Origin: Thermomicrobiaceae bacterium
Lineage (GTDB): Bacteria; Chloroflexota; Chloroflexia; Thermomicrobiales; Thermomicrobiaceae
Direction of reading: 5' to 3'
DNA: 5,299 bases
Assembly: GCA_025966355.1 (NCBI GenBank)
Contig: JAICWZ010000160.1
Span: forward strand, 1 to 5,299
Part shown: positions 1-5,299 of the stretch, in pieces
Layout: every line of letters starts with the position of its first letter
Position numbering within the stretch: the first letter of the stretch is position 1
Position numbers and translations under genes: made by a program
Notes under the pieces: generated by a model
Database searches by the model: none
What the model was told of the DNA's origin: nothing
The model's input: only the letters and a program-made list of their open reading frames with translations

Positions 1-1
1 C

Positions 2-694
2 AAGCGCGGCGCGATGTTCAGCAAGCTGGCGCGTGAAATTCACGTTGCCGTGCGCGAAGGCGGCCCAAACCCCGAAGCGAACCTGCGCCTGAAGATCGCG
101 CTAGAGCGCGCCAAACGCGAGGGAATGCCGAACGACACGGCCGAACGCGCGCTGGCCAAGGCGAGCGGGGCCGGCGCCGACGCCGAAAACTGGGAAACGA
201 TTATCTACGAGGGTTACGGTCCGGGAGGCGTCGCCATTCTGGCGATCGGGCTGACCGACAACCGCAATCGAACAGCCTCCGAAGTCCGCTTCGCCTTCAA
301 CCGCCATGGCGGGACGCTCGGTGAATCGGGCTGTGTCGCCTGGCAGTTCGATACGGTCGGTCAGATCGTTGTGCCGATCGACGGCCATGACCCGGACGAA
401 GTCTCGCTCACCGCGATCGACGCCGGTGCCCGGGATGTGGAATCAGACGATAACGAGATCGTGATCACCACCGAACCGGCCGAACTCTCGCTGGTGGCGG
501 ATCGCGTCAAGGAAAACGGCCTGGCGATTCAAGCGGCCGACTTGCAGCGGCTGCCGCAGGCGACGATCGAAATCGAAGGCCCGCAGGCGCAAACGACGAT
601 GAAGCTGCTGGAAGCACTCGACGACCTCGACGATATTCAGGAGGTCTACACCAACGCTGTCTTCGCCGAAGAAGTCGATCGCGCGGTTGCCTGA
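2..694 (+). CDS. yebC: YebC/PmpR (TACO1) family translation/transcription regulator, 5' end outside the window
   Basis: The reading frame is open from base 2 (K-R-G-A before Met at 14), so the true start lies off the left edge. Family proteins begin MAGHSKWxxIKxxKGxxDxKRG, so about 20 residues are missing; 230 residues are visible, giving the usual ~250. Seen: the N-terminal FSKLAREI and AVREGG segment; the hallmark core YEGYGPGG, then LTDNRNRT, SEVRFAF and GGTLGESG (about 65-105 residues after Met14); and the C-terminal DLDDIQEVYTNA. Family knowledge: a cytoplasmic three-domain protein, first described as a DNA-binding regulator (PmpR). Its mitochondrial relative TACO1 and later bacterial work point to a ribosome-associated role helping translation through difficult stretches such as polyproline. 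Often next to ruvC, but no ruvC follows here; a terminator does. Family identity is near certain; the molecular role in this organism is inferred. Confidence 0.96.
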   Translation, partial: KRGAMFSKLAREIHVAVREGGPNPEANLRLKIALERAKREGMPNDTAERALAKASGAGADAENWETIIYEGYGPGGVAILAIGLTDNRNRTASEVRFAFNRHGGTLGESGCVAWQFDTVGQIVVPIDGHDPDEVSLTAIDAGARDVESDDNEIVITTEPAELSLVADRVKENGLAIQAADLQRLPQATIEIEGPQAQTTMKLLEALDDLDDIQEVYTNAVFAEEVDRAVA

Positions 695-724
695 GTCGCA
701 GGTCGTTGAATTGAGCGCAACAAC

Positions 725-764
725 AAAGGGCGGGAATCCCGCCCTTTGCCCTTTGCCTGTTTTT
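725..764 (+). terminator. Rho-independent-type terminator after yebC
   Basis: A perfect 10-bp stem, AAAGGGCGGG (725-734) with CCCGCCCTTT (738-747), closes a 3-nt AAT loop, 30 nt after the yebC stop. A T-run (760-764) lies 12 nt beyond the stem rather than directly after it. GCCCTTT is repeated at 741-747 and 748-754, so AAAGGGC can also pair with the second copy, bringing the T-run to within about 6 nt. It separates yebC from the next gene by position and form. The stem is certain; termination is inferred. Confidence 0.75.
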
Positions 765-1350
765 GCGAGATCGCAACTCGACGCGGCCTACGACATATTC
801 GATTCGTCCGTACGTGAAGGTTCGATGCTTATGACGCAGAGGGCTTGGTCGAACTGATATGCCAGCACTCATGCGCTCCTTCCGCGGCGAGACAACGTCG
901 CATGTCTTCGTTGTTCCGGACGGAATATCCAAGCGAGCACCTCATCATGGGACGACTTCGTCCCTTAAGAACGAGATGCGTGCGGCGCAACATCGAACAT
1001 CCAAGATGGAGTTCACCGGATTCCTGCGTAGACGGCGCCGTTTCGGCTCGGGGAAGTTCATCCCTGGTTCGAGACATGGCACACGTCACCTTCTGGATGC
1101 CGGTCGTCTTCTTGCCGGTTCGGAGTTTCTCTCCTCATCCGTTGATCGTTTTCCGGTGATGGGTCGTTCCGCGACTGCGCATCCAAACCCATCTGCACGT
1201 CATTATACACGCCATCTATACATCGTTTGTTCGCGACGCTTCGTACCGCCTCGCGCTGGATCGTGGCATGATTTCCTCTGCCGGTCGTGATTCGGCGCTA
1301 CGCGCGCCGGTCGCTGGTGGATCTATCACCTGAGAGGTCAACGCTCGCTC
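765..1350. other. Long intergenic stretch with no recognisable gene
   Basis: About 586 bp between the yebC terminator and the mannosyltransferase start. Several open frames exist on both strands (for example 859-1290 plus, 829-1089 minus), but they overlap one another, are rich in Arg/Ser/Pro/His, and contain no motif I recognise. I found no convincing tRNA, T-box or other RNA family. Small structures seen: GGGACG/CGTCCC hairpin at 949-964 with a 4-nt loop, and a 10-bp palindrome ACGGCGCCGT at 1032-1041. TATACA occurs at 1204-1209 and 1217-1222, the most AT-rich spot, and could be a -10 element for the downstream gene, but no good -35 box accompanies it (CTGCAC at 1193-1198 is weak). It could be a long leader, a decayed gene or an unrecognised RNA. 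Confidence 0.5.
1334..1338 (+). promoter_or_regulatory. Shine-Dalgarno site for the mannosyltransferase
   Basis: GAGGT lies 12 nt before the ATG at 1351 and 21 nt before the next in-frame ATG at 1360. This favours 1351, though the spacing is longer than ideal. A small hairpin (GGTG 1316-1319 with CACC 1327-1330) ends just upstream of the site. Confidence 0.5.
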
Positions 1351-2628
1351 ATGGGTCTCATGCAATCGTCGGACGCGGAGGCGCTTACTGCCGATCGACC
1401 GAGAACCAGCCTACCGTGGCGCGCGGTGCTCGACGTGATCCGGGCAAACCAGATTCCGCTGATCGTCTTTTCGCTCCACGCCGTCCTCGTCTTTACCGTC
1501 GCGGCCTTCGCTATTTCAAATTTCTACGCGCTCAACGAAGTACCCGCGATCCAGTACCGCCTCGGTCCGATGACCGGCGTCAGCCACTATCTGGTGCAGC
1601 CGTTGCGCAACTGGGACGGCTACTGGTATTCGCTTCTCGCCAACTACGGCTACAGCATTTACACCTCGAGCGCCGCCTTCTGGCCGCTCTATCCGCTCCT
1701 GCTCTGGTTCGGCGCGCAGATCACGAATTGGGATACGGCGGTCGTCGGCCTCATCATCTCCAACGTCTCGTTTCTCTTCGCGCTGATCCTGCTCTACCGG
1801 CTTGTCCGCCTCGACTTCTCCGAAGGAGTCGCTCGGCGCACGCTCTGGTTGACGGCGTTTTTCCCGACCGCGTTCTATTTTTCGGCGATGTATACCGAGT
1901 CGCTCTTCTTACTCGTGACGGTCGCGTCGATCTATTACGGGCGGACCGGGCGTTGGGGGCGGGCGGCGATCGCGCTCGGTTTGGCGGCGTTGACACGCAA
2001 CACCGGCGTGCTCATCGGCATACCGCTCCTCATCTTCCTCATCCGGCAATATGGCTGGCGGCCGCGTCACTGGTGGAAACAGGCGGTGCAGCTCATCATC
2101 GGCGGGCTCTCGCCGCTCCTCTTCGTGCTCGACCTCAACCGTATCTGGGGCGATCCGTTCCTCATGCTTTCGGCACAAAAAGGCTGGGCGCGTTACCAGG
2201 CGTGGCCGTGGACGACGTTGCAGCAGTCGTTCCACATGCTCGATACCTCCTGGCTCACGCGATTGTTCAATTCGCCGACGTGGTCGACGCTGACCGACCC
2301 GTACCTGCGACTCTCGTTCGCCGAAAGCCAGTTCTACGATCTATTCATTTTTCTCGTCTTCATTCCGATCCTGGCCTACACGCTCTGGAAGGTGCGCGGC
2401 GCCTACAGCCTCTACGCGCTCGTCGTCTTCGCCTTACCGCTCTTCACACCGTCGCACGTCCACCCGCTTATGTCGGTACCGCGCTTCGTCATCGTGCTCT
2501 TCCCGCTCTTTATCGGTATCGCGCTCCTCACCAAACGCCGCTGGATCTTCTGGCCGGTCATGGCGATCTTCGTCATCCAGTTCATCGGCCTGCTCATCCA
2601 ATTCAGCACCTGGTTCTGGGTCGCGTAA
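1351..2628 (+). CDS. PIG-V family (GT-C fold) mannosyltransferase, integral membrane
   Basis: 425 residues, rich in hydrophobic helices: roughly ten membrane segments (about 35-55, 105-120, 130-150, 165-195, 203-232, 244-262, 330-345, 352-366, 378-393, 398-418). Seen motifs match bacterial relatives of the eukaryotic GPI mannosyltransferase PIG-V: NWDGYWY (87-93) in the first extramembrane loop, with Asp89 the likely catalytic acid position; FWPLYPLL (110-117); FPTAFYFSAMYTESLF (171-186); TRNTG (215-219); a GDP...Q..WARYQAWPW loop (267-287); and SVPRFVIVLFPL (375-386). Family knowledge: such enzymes transfer a sugar from a lipid-phosphate donor outside the cytoplasmic membrane; bacterial substrates are mostly unknown, and no glycan, lipid or donor-synthesis gene is next to it. 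It stands alone between a terminator upstream and a convergent acetyltransferase gene downstream. A longer overlapping frame (1287-2660) is a high-GC shadow without membrane segments. Confidence 0.87.
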   Translation: MGLMQSSDAEALTADRPRTSLPWRAVLDVIRANQIPLIVFSLHAVLVFTVAAFAISNFYALNEVPAIQYRLGPMTGVSHYLVQPLRNWDGYWYSLLANYGYSIYTSSAAFWPLYPLLLWFGAQITNWDTAVVGLIISNVSFLFALILLYRLVRLDFSEGVARRTLWLTAFFPTAFYFSAMYTESLFLLVTVASIYYGRTGRWGRAAIALGLAALTRNTGVLIGIPLLIFLIRQYGWRPRHWWKQAVQLIIGGLSPLLFVLDLNRIWGDPFLMLSAQKGWARYQAWPWTTLQQSFHMLDTSWLTRLFNSPTWSTLTDPYLRLSFAESQFYDLFIFLVFIPILAYTLWKVRGAYSLYALVVFALPLFTPSHVHPLMSVPRFVIVLFPLFIGIALLTKRRWIFWPVMAIFVIQFIGLLIQFSTWFWVA

Positions 2629-2649
2629 GTTCTCGCCCCGCGAACGGCC

Positions 2650-2710
2650 TTCGTCCGTAGGGGAGCAACCGGTGTGCTCCCGCCGGTCGCCGTCGTTCCG
2701 GCGACCGCCC
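2650..2710 (+). repeat. 61-nt structured repeat, copy A
   Basis: Matches the reverse complement of 2849-2909 at 58 of 61 positions. It contains two hairpins: GGGAGCA (2661-2667) with TGCTCCC (2675-2681), and a 9-bp stem CGGTCGCCG (2684-2692) with CGGCGACCG (2699-2707). Differences from copy B are at 2668 and 2693-2694, all in or at the edge of loops. It begins 21 nt after the mannosyltransferase stop, so it may serve as a 3' end or termination structure, though no T-run follows. It resembles REP/BIME-type intergenic repeats in form. Confidence 0.85.
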
Positions 2711-2848
2711 GGCGTTCGGGTGCCACCGACATGTCCCCGAAGGCCACCCAGCGTCGCCCATAGGCAATTAACTGATCACGCAGGTGTCAGGGGTCGCGGT
2801 CGCGAACGAACATGATTATGTTCGATCGACGATGTGGCGCGGACACGC
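2711..2848. other. Spacer between the inverted repeat copies, with a small hairpin
   Basis: 138 nt with no supported gene. It contains a perfect 7-bp stem, CGAACAT (2807-2813) with ATGTTCG (2818-2824), around a GATT loop, in a locally AT-richer patch, and a shorter TCGC/GCGA hairpin at 2794-2805. Short open frames crossing this stretch into repeat copy B look like chance. If copies A and B pair with each other, this spacer becomes the loop. Confidence 0.5.
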
Positions 2849-2909
2849 GGGCGGTCGCCGGAACAGCGGCGACCGGCGGGAGCACACCGGGTGCTCCCCT
2901 ACGGACGAA
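2849..2909 (-). repeat. 61-nt structured repeat, copy B (inverted)
   Basis: Inverted partner of 2650-2710. Its hairpins are CGGTCGCCG (2852-2860) with CGGCGACCG (2867-2875), and GGGAGCAC (2878-2885) with GTGCTCCC (2891-2898), the latter one pair longer than in copy A. It ends 5 nt beyond the stop codon of the minus-strand acetyltransferase, mirroring copy A's position at the end of the opposing gene. I see no clear target-site duplication around the pair, which argues against recent insertion as a simple transposon-like unit. Confidence 0.85.
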
Positions 2910-2914
2910 AGATT

Positions 2915-3490
2915 CTACTTCCGCTCTCTTGCGCGCCAGGCGTCGCGGGCGGCGATCCAGTCGGGGCGGAGGATGTCGAAGACCAGCGTGTCGCGCATCA
3001 CTCCGTTCTTGATATCTTCATAGTGCCAGCGACCGGCGAGCTTATAACCCTGCTTCGTGACGGCCGCCGCACTGCGCGTGTTCGGCTCGAAGATCTCGGA
3101 GCGCAGCGCGTGTAGGTGCAAAATATCGAAGCAGTATTCGAGCAACAGGTGCTTCGCGTCGGTGCCGTAGCCCTTACTGCGCAGTTCGGCCGGTCCGAAA
3201 TCGCTGACCGACTCGGCCGTGCGATTGATCCAGTTGATATCGACAATGCCGTTGTGGCCGATGAGCTGATCGTTCTCGATCAGGCAGACGGCGAAGTTCA
3301 CCTCGCTGGGGTACGCCTCCTTATGCGTTTCGACAATCCATTTTTTCCAGGCGAACGGGCCGACCGGCAACCGGCCACGTTCGTTGAATGTGTCCGTTTC
3401 GGCCGCGTAGATATCGGCCAGGAGCTGGGCGTCGCTCTCTTCAAGCGGGCGGATATAGACGCGTTCGCCGACCAGGATTGGATTACGCAT
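2915..3490 (-). CDS. GNAT family N-acetyltransferase, RimJ/RimL-like
   Basis: 191 residues from ATG at 3490. That start is chosen over an in-frame ATG at 3523 because GGGAGG sits 6 nt before it and the protein then begins MRNPILVGERVYIRPL, the usual family start. Seen: the first strand ERVYIRPLEESD (9-20); the acetyl-CoA pyrophosphate loop RSKGYG (104-109, the RxxGxG signature) followed by a helix; and EPNTRSAAAVTKQGYK (135-150), the motif B region with Asn137 and the family's lysine-Gly-Tyr turn; the C-terminus FDILRPDW is typical. Family knowledge: transfers acetyl from acetyl-CoA to an amine of a protein N-terminus or small molecule in the cytoplasm; the acceptor cannot be read from sequence. 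The start overlaps the stop of the upstream GNAT gene by 8 nt, so the two are probably co-translated. Followed directly by repeat copy B. Confidence 0.9.
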   Translation of the reverse strand: MRNPILVGERVYIRPLEESDAQLLADIYAAETDTFNERGRLPVGPFAWKKWIVETHKEAYPSEVNFAVCLIENDQLIGHNGIVDINWINRTAESVSDFGPAELRSKGYGTDAKHLLLEYCFDILHLHALRSEIFEPNTRSAAAVTKQGYKLAGRWHYEDIKNGVMRDTLVFDILRPDWIAARDAWRARERK

Positions 3491-4004
3491 GCGGGACCTC
3501 CCAGCGCGAATTGAGCGCTTCATAGATCAGTTCGTCGACCCGCCCACCCGGCACCGGCACAAATTCACGTAGCCGCACCGACAGAACCATGTCGAGCTTT
3601 TCGGCCGCTGCGATGGTAGCAGTCTGGGTATCCGGCAGCGCGAGCCGGACGGCCATGAACTCGAACTCGTCGCGAAGCCAGGGGATGATCAGTCGCAGCG
3701 CGTCGGCCCGCAGTTCGTCGGCGTCGGGCAGCATTGGAGCCATATGGAAGCGGACGTTGACGACCCGCCAATCGCCGATGCTCAGATGCACGCTGCCGAT
3801 GACGGCGTCGTCCGCGACGCGCGCGATGATGAAGGTAAACTCGGTTGCTTCCCAGTAGGGATAGACCTGATTTTCCAGAGACTGAGCCGCGCGAACTTCA
3901 TTGGCTGGGATTAAGCTGTTGAACCAGGCGATCGCGCATTCCTTGTCCGCTTCGAGCGGAGGGCGAATATGGATGCGATCTCCAGTCAGATAGACAACGC
4001 GCAT
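3483..4004 (-). CDS. Degenerate GNAT-like acetyltransferase paralogue
   Basis: 173 residues; ATG at 4004 has GGAGG 4 nt upstream. The N-terminus (LTGDRIHIRPPLEAD, 6-20) parallels that of the next gene (VGERVYIRPLEESD), and a central FTFIIARVADDAVIGSVHL segment (56-74) fits GNAT strands 2-3. However, where the acetyl-CoA loop RxxGxG should follow strand 4 the sequence reads MAPMLPDADELRADALRL (88-105), without the glycines. The motif B asparagine is also not evident (LPDTQTATIAAAEKLDM, 123-139). So it is either a weakly conserved active GNAT or a non-catalytic partner or binding domain. It is the first gene of an overlapping pair and overlaps the following GNAT by 8 nt. Fold assignment is fairly sure; activity is doubtful. 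Confidence 0.75.
   Translation of the reverse strand: MRVVYLTGDRIHIRPPLEADKECAIAWFNSLIPANEVRAAQSLENQVYPYWEATEFTFIIARVADDAVIGSVHLSIGDWRVVNVRFHMAPMLPDADELRADALRLIIPWLRDEFEFMAVRLALPDTQTATIAAAEKLDMVLSVRLREFVPVPGGRVDELIYEALNSRWEVPHA
3497..3502 (-). promoter_or_regulatory. Strong Shine-Dalgarno site inside the end of the upstream GNAT gene
   Basis: On the minus strand GGGAGG lies 6 nt before ATG at 3490 and within the last codons of the upstream gene (stop 3483-3485). It fixes the start of the downstream GNAT and indicates translational coupling of the two genes. Confidence 0.8.
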
Positions 4005-4008
4005 TGGG

Positions 4009-4013
4009 CCTCC
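4009..4013 (-). promoter_or_regulatory. Shine-Dalgarno site of the first GNAT gene
   Basis: Minus-strand GGAGG, 4 nt before ATG at 4004. It supports this start. No clear promoter is visible in the 101 nt up to the M20 gene, so transcription may continue from that gene. Confidence 0.7.
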
Positions 4014-4041
4014 AATTTGGACAATTCCAGAGAATGAACGA

Positions 4042-4063
4042 CGGCCGGCGTGGTCGCCGGCCG
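4042..4063 (-). terminator. Strong GC hairpin between the M20 and GNAT genes
   Basis: A perfect 9-bp stem, CGGCCGGCG (4042-4050) with CGCCGGCCG (4055-4063), around a 4-nt loop. It lies 42 nt past the M20 stop and 37 nt before the GNAT start in the direction of transcription. There is no T-run after it on the minus strand, so it is not a classic Rho-independent terminator; it could attenuate transcription, protect a 3' end or separate expression of the two units. The stem is certain; the function is inferred. Confidence 0.45.
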
Positions 4064-4074
4064 CCTCGTAGCCG

Positions 4075-4086
4075 ATTCAGCTGAAT
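4075..4086. promoter_or_regulatory. 12-bp perfect palindrome ATTCAGCTGAAT
   Basis: A perfect dyad 20 nt after the end of the M20 coding region. It has the symmetry of a dimeric regulator site, but its place at a gene's 3' side makes an RNA or chance explanation as likely. A smaller hairpin (ACCGG GCA CCGGT) lies next to it at 4089-4101. Confidence 0.25.
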
Positions 4087-4105
4087 TGACCGGGCACCGG
4101 TTGGC

Positions 4106-5299
4106 TCAGAACGCCAGGTAGTGAATCAGCTCTTTAATATGCGCCTTGACATCGCTCAGATAGACGAACTCGTCGGCGCCGTGCGCCCGGCTCTCCTCGC
4201 GGCCGGGACCGCAGAAGGGAATATCCTTCCAGCCAAGCTCCTGCTGCACATTCGCCATGTCGGTCGAACCGGACGAACCGGCACCGATGAACTGCTCCTG
4301 GCGATAGCCCTGCACCAGCTGGAGCGCTTCCATCATCTTGTGCATATGCGGCCCCTCTTCCATCTTCATCGCGGGATAGACATGGAAGAAATCGACCGTG
4401 ACGTCGAGCGCGTTACTCTTTTCCTGCCCGCGCTCGACTGCTTCCTTGATTTCGCCGGTGACATCCTCGTAGTTCTCTTCCGGGATGTAGCGCCGGTTGA
4501 TGAGGAGCGTGCAGGTCGCCGGGACGATGTTCGACTTGACGCCCGCGTTGATGATGGCGAAGTTGAACATCGGCGTCATGTAATTCGAGGGCGCCTTCTC
4601 GTTCGGGAAGGCGAGCACCGTCGATTCGCGGCTTTCGACCCGTTTCTTCAGTTCGGCAAGCTCATTCATGATCGGCAACATAGCGTCGATGCTGTTGACG
4701 CCCAGGTAGTTCGAGCCGGAATGGCAGCTCTTACCGATCGCCGTGATGGTCACATCGACCGATCCAGCCGAGGCCAGGCTGATCTCCGGATCCTGCCCAC
4801 CTTCGAGACAGAGCATGTGTCCCTGCACATAGCCCTCTTTCGCCAGGTGCCAGATGCCCGGATAGCCACCGATCTCCTCGTCGGTGCAGAGGCAGACGAT
4901 CAGGTCGTAATTCGGCTCGATGCCCGCTTCGTCCATCACCTCGATCGCGGTCAACAGCGAGGCGATGGCGCCCTTCATATCGGCCGTGCCGCGCCCGTAG
5001 ATCTTTCCGTCATCCAGTTCGGCGCCAAACGGATCGTGCTGCCAGCCCTCTTCGATCGGCACGACATCCATATGGGCATAGATCGTCACCGGCTCCTTGC
5101 CGCTGCCGCGCCGGGCGACCAGATTGACCCGTGGTCCCTGCAACGGGAGCGGGATGTCGGCGATGCGGTCCTCGGGAACGATTACCCGCTCCGTCTCGAA
5201 GCCGAGCCGCTTGAACTCCGGCTCCAGCAGATCGACGAGCGTATCGTAGTTCAGGCCGGGCGGCACGACCGTGTTGACGCCGATCACCGTCTTGAAGCG
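4106..5299 (-). CDS. M20 family metallopeptidase (ArgE/DapE/ACY1-like deacylase), 5' end outside the window
   Basis: 397 residues are visible; the frame stays open to the right edge (R-F-K-T before a GTG at 5287), and homologues begin a few residues earlier, so the GTG is not taken as the start. Counting from the first visible codon, the full di-metal site is present: HMD (His76, Asp78), GRGTADMKG (bridging Asp107), TDEE (catalytic Glu141, metal Glu142), Glu166 in LEGG, CHSG (His193, lid/dimerisation domain) and RAHGADEFV (His373). The Asp107-Glu142-Glu166 spacings (35 and 24) equal those of carboxypeptidase G2. Family knowledge: a cytoplasmic, usually zinc-dependent amidase cleaving N-acyl amino acids, N-succinyl-diaminopimelate or short peptides. 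The substrate is not determinable here and no arginine or lysine synthesis genes are adjacent. It may lead the minus-strand transcription unit containing the two GNAT genes, though a hairpin intervenes. Confidence 0.93.
   Translation of the reverse strand, partial: RFKTVIGVNTVVPPGLNYDTLVDLLEPEFKRLGFETERVIVPEDRIADIPLPLQGPRVNLVARRGSGKEPVTIYAHMDVVPIEEGWQHDPFGAELDDGKIYGRGTADMKGAIASLLTAIEVMDEAGIEPNYDLIVCLCTDEEIGGYPGIWHLAKEGYVQGHMLCLEGGQDPEISLASAGSVDVTITAIGKSCHSGSNYLGVNSIDAMLPIMNELAELKKRVESRESTVLAFPNEKAPSNYMTPMFNFAIINAGVKSNIVPATCTLLINRRYIPEENYEDVTGEIKEAVERGQEKSNALDVTVDFFHVYPAMKMEEGPHMHKMMEALQLVQGYRQEQFIGAGSSGSTDMANVQQELGWKDIPFCGPGREESRAHGADEFVYLSDVKAHIKELIHYLAF

Noticed and set aside
949..970. Hairpin followed by CGTCCCTT, reminiscent of the end of a T-box leader
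   Set aside because: The conserved T-box motif (GGUGGNACCGCG) and a Stem I are absent, and the downstream gene is not an amino-acid or tRNA-synthetase gene.
1060..1090. GGTTCGAGAC resembling a tRNA T-loop
   Set aside because: The flanking bases do not form a T-stem and no acceptor or anticodon arms can be matched on either strand.
859..1290. 143-residue plus-strand frame in the gap before the mannosyltransferase
   Set aside because: It competes with overlapping frames on both strands, has a Ser/Arg/His-rich composition with no recognisable domain, and has no convincing ribosome site; left as part of an unassigned intergenic stretch.
1287..2660. 457-residue open frame overlapping the mannosyltransferase in another + frame, longer than the gene itself
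   Set aside because: Its translation is Arg/Ala/Leu/Pro-rich with no domain motifs, whereas the 1351-2628 frame has intact PIG-V motifs and membrane helices. It is a high-GC shadow.
3116..3514. 132-residue plus-strand frame antisense to the RimJ/RimL-like GNAT gene
   Set aside because: It lies almost wholly within a well-supported GNAT gene on the opposite strand; such antisense frames are common in GC-rich DNA and this one shows no motif of its own.
3491..3523. Eleven-residue N-terminal extension of the RimJ/RimL-like GNAT from ATG at 3523
   Set aside because: The inner ATG at 3490 has a strong GGGAGG site at 6-nt spacing and gives the family-typical start; the extension is basic and unlike homologues.

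Overview
This looks like a stretch of a moderately GC-rich bacterial chromosome carrying ordinary metabolic and housekeeping genes. Protein content (a YebC/TACO1-family protein, a bacterial PIG-V-type mannosyltransferase, RimJ/RimL-like acetyltransferases and an M20 metallopeptidase) and the structured intergenic repeats with complementary GGGAGCAC/GTGCTCCC arms would fit a Chloroflexota/Thermomicrobia-type genome. That assignment is an impression only; no rRNA or other firm taxonomic marker is present.

Layout. From the left edge to 694 (+) lies a yebC gene missing only its first ~20 codons, followed by a perfect 10-bp stem terminator at 725-764. Positions 765-1350 hold no gene I can support. 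A 425-residue multi-pass membrane glycosyltransferase of the PIG-V family follows at 1351-2628 (+). It converges on two minus-strand acetyltransferase genes. The gap between the convergent genes (2629-2914) is mostly filled by two 61-nt copies of one repeat in inverted orientation (2650-2710 and 2849-2909). Each copy folds into two hairpins, and all three differences between the copies fall in or beside hairpin loops. The two GNAT genes (3483-4004, then 2915-3490 in transcription order) overlap by 8 nt and look translationally coupled. Upstream of them, separated by 101 nt with a strong 9-bp hairpin and a 12-bp palindrome, is a minus-strand M20-family deacylase/peptidase (4106 to the right edge) that lacks its first few codons.

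Function. The genes do not form one obvious pathway. The minus-strand block pairs an amide-hydrolysing M20 enzyme with two N-acetyltransferase-like proteins, the second of which (173 aa) has lost the acetyl-CoA pyrophosphate-binding signature. The features most worth a second look are the inverted repeat pair, the active-plus-degenerate GNAT pair and the unexplained 586-bp gap. I see no convincing new defence, mobile or RNA system.
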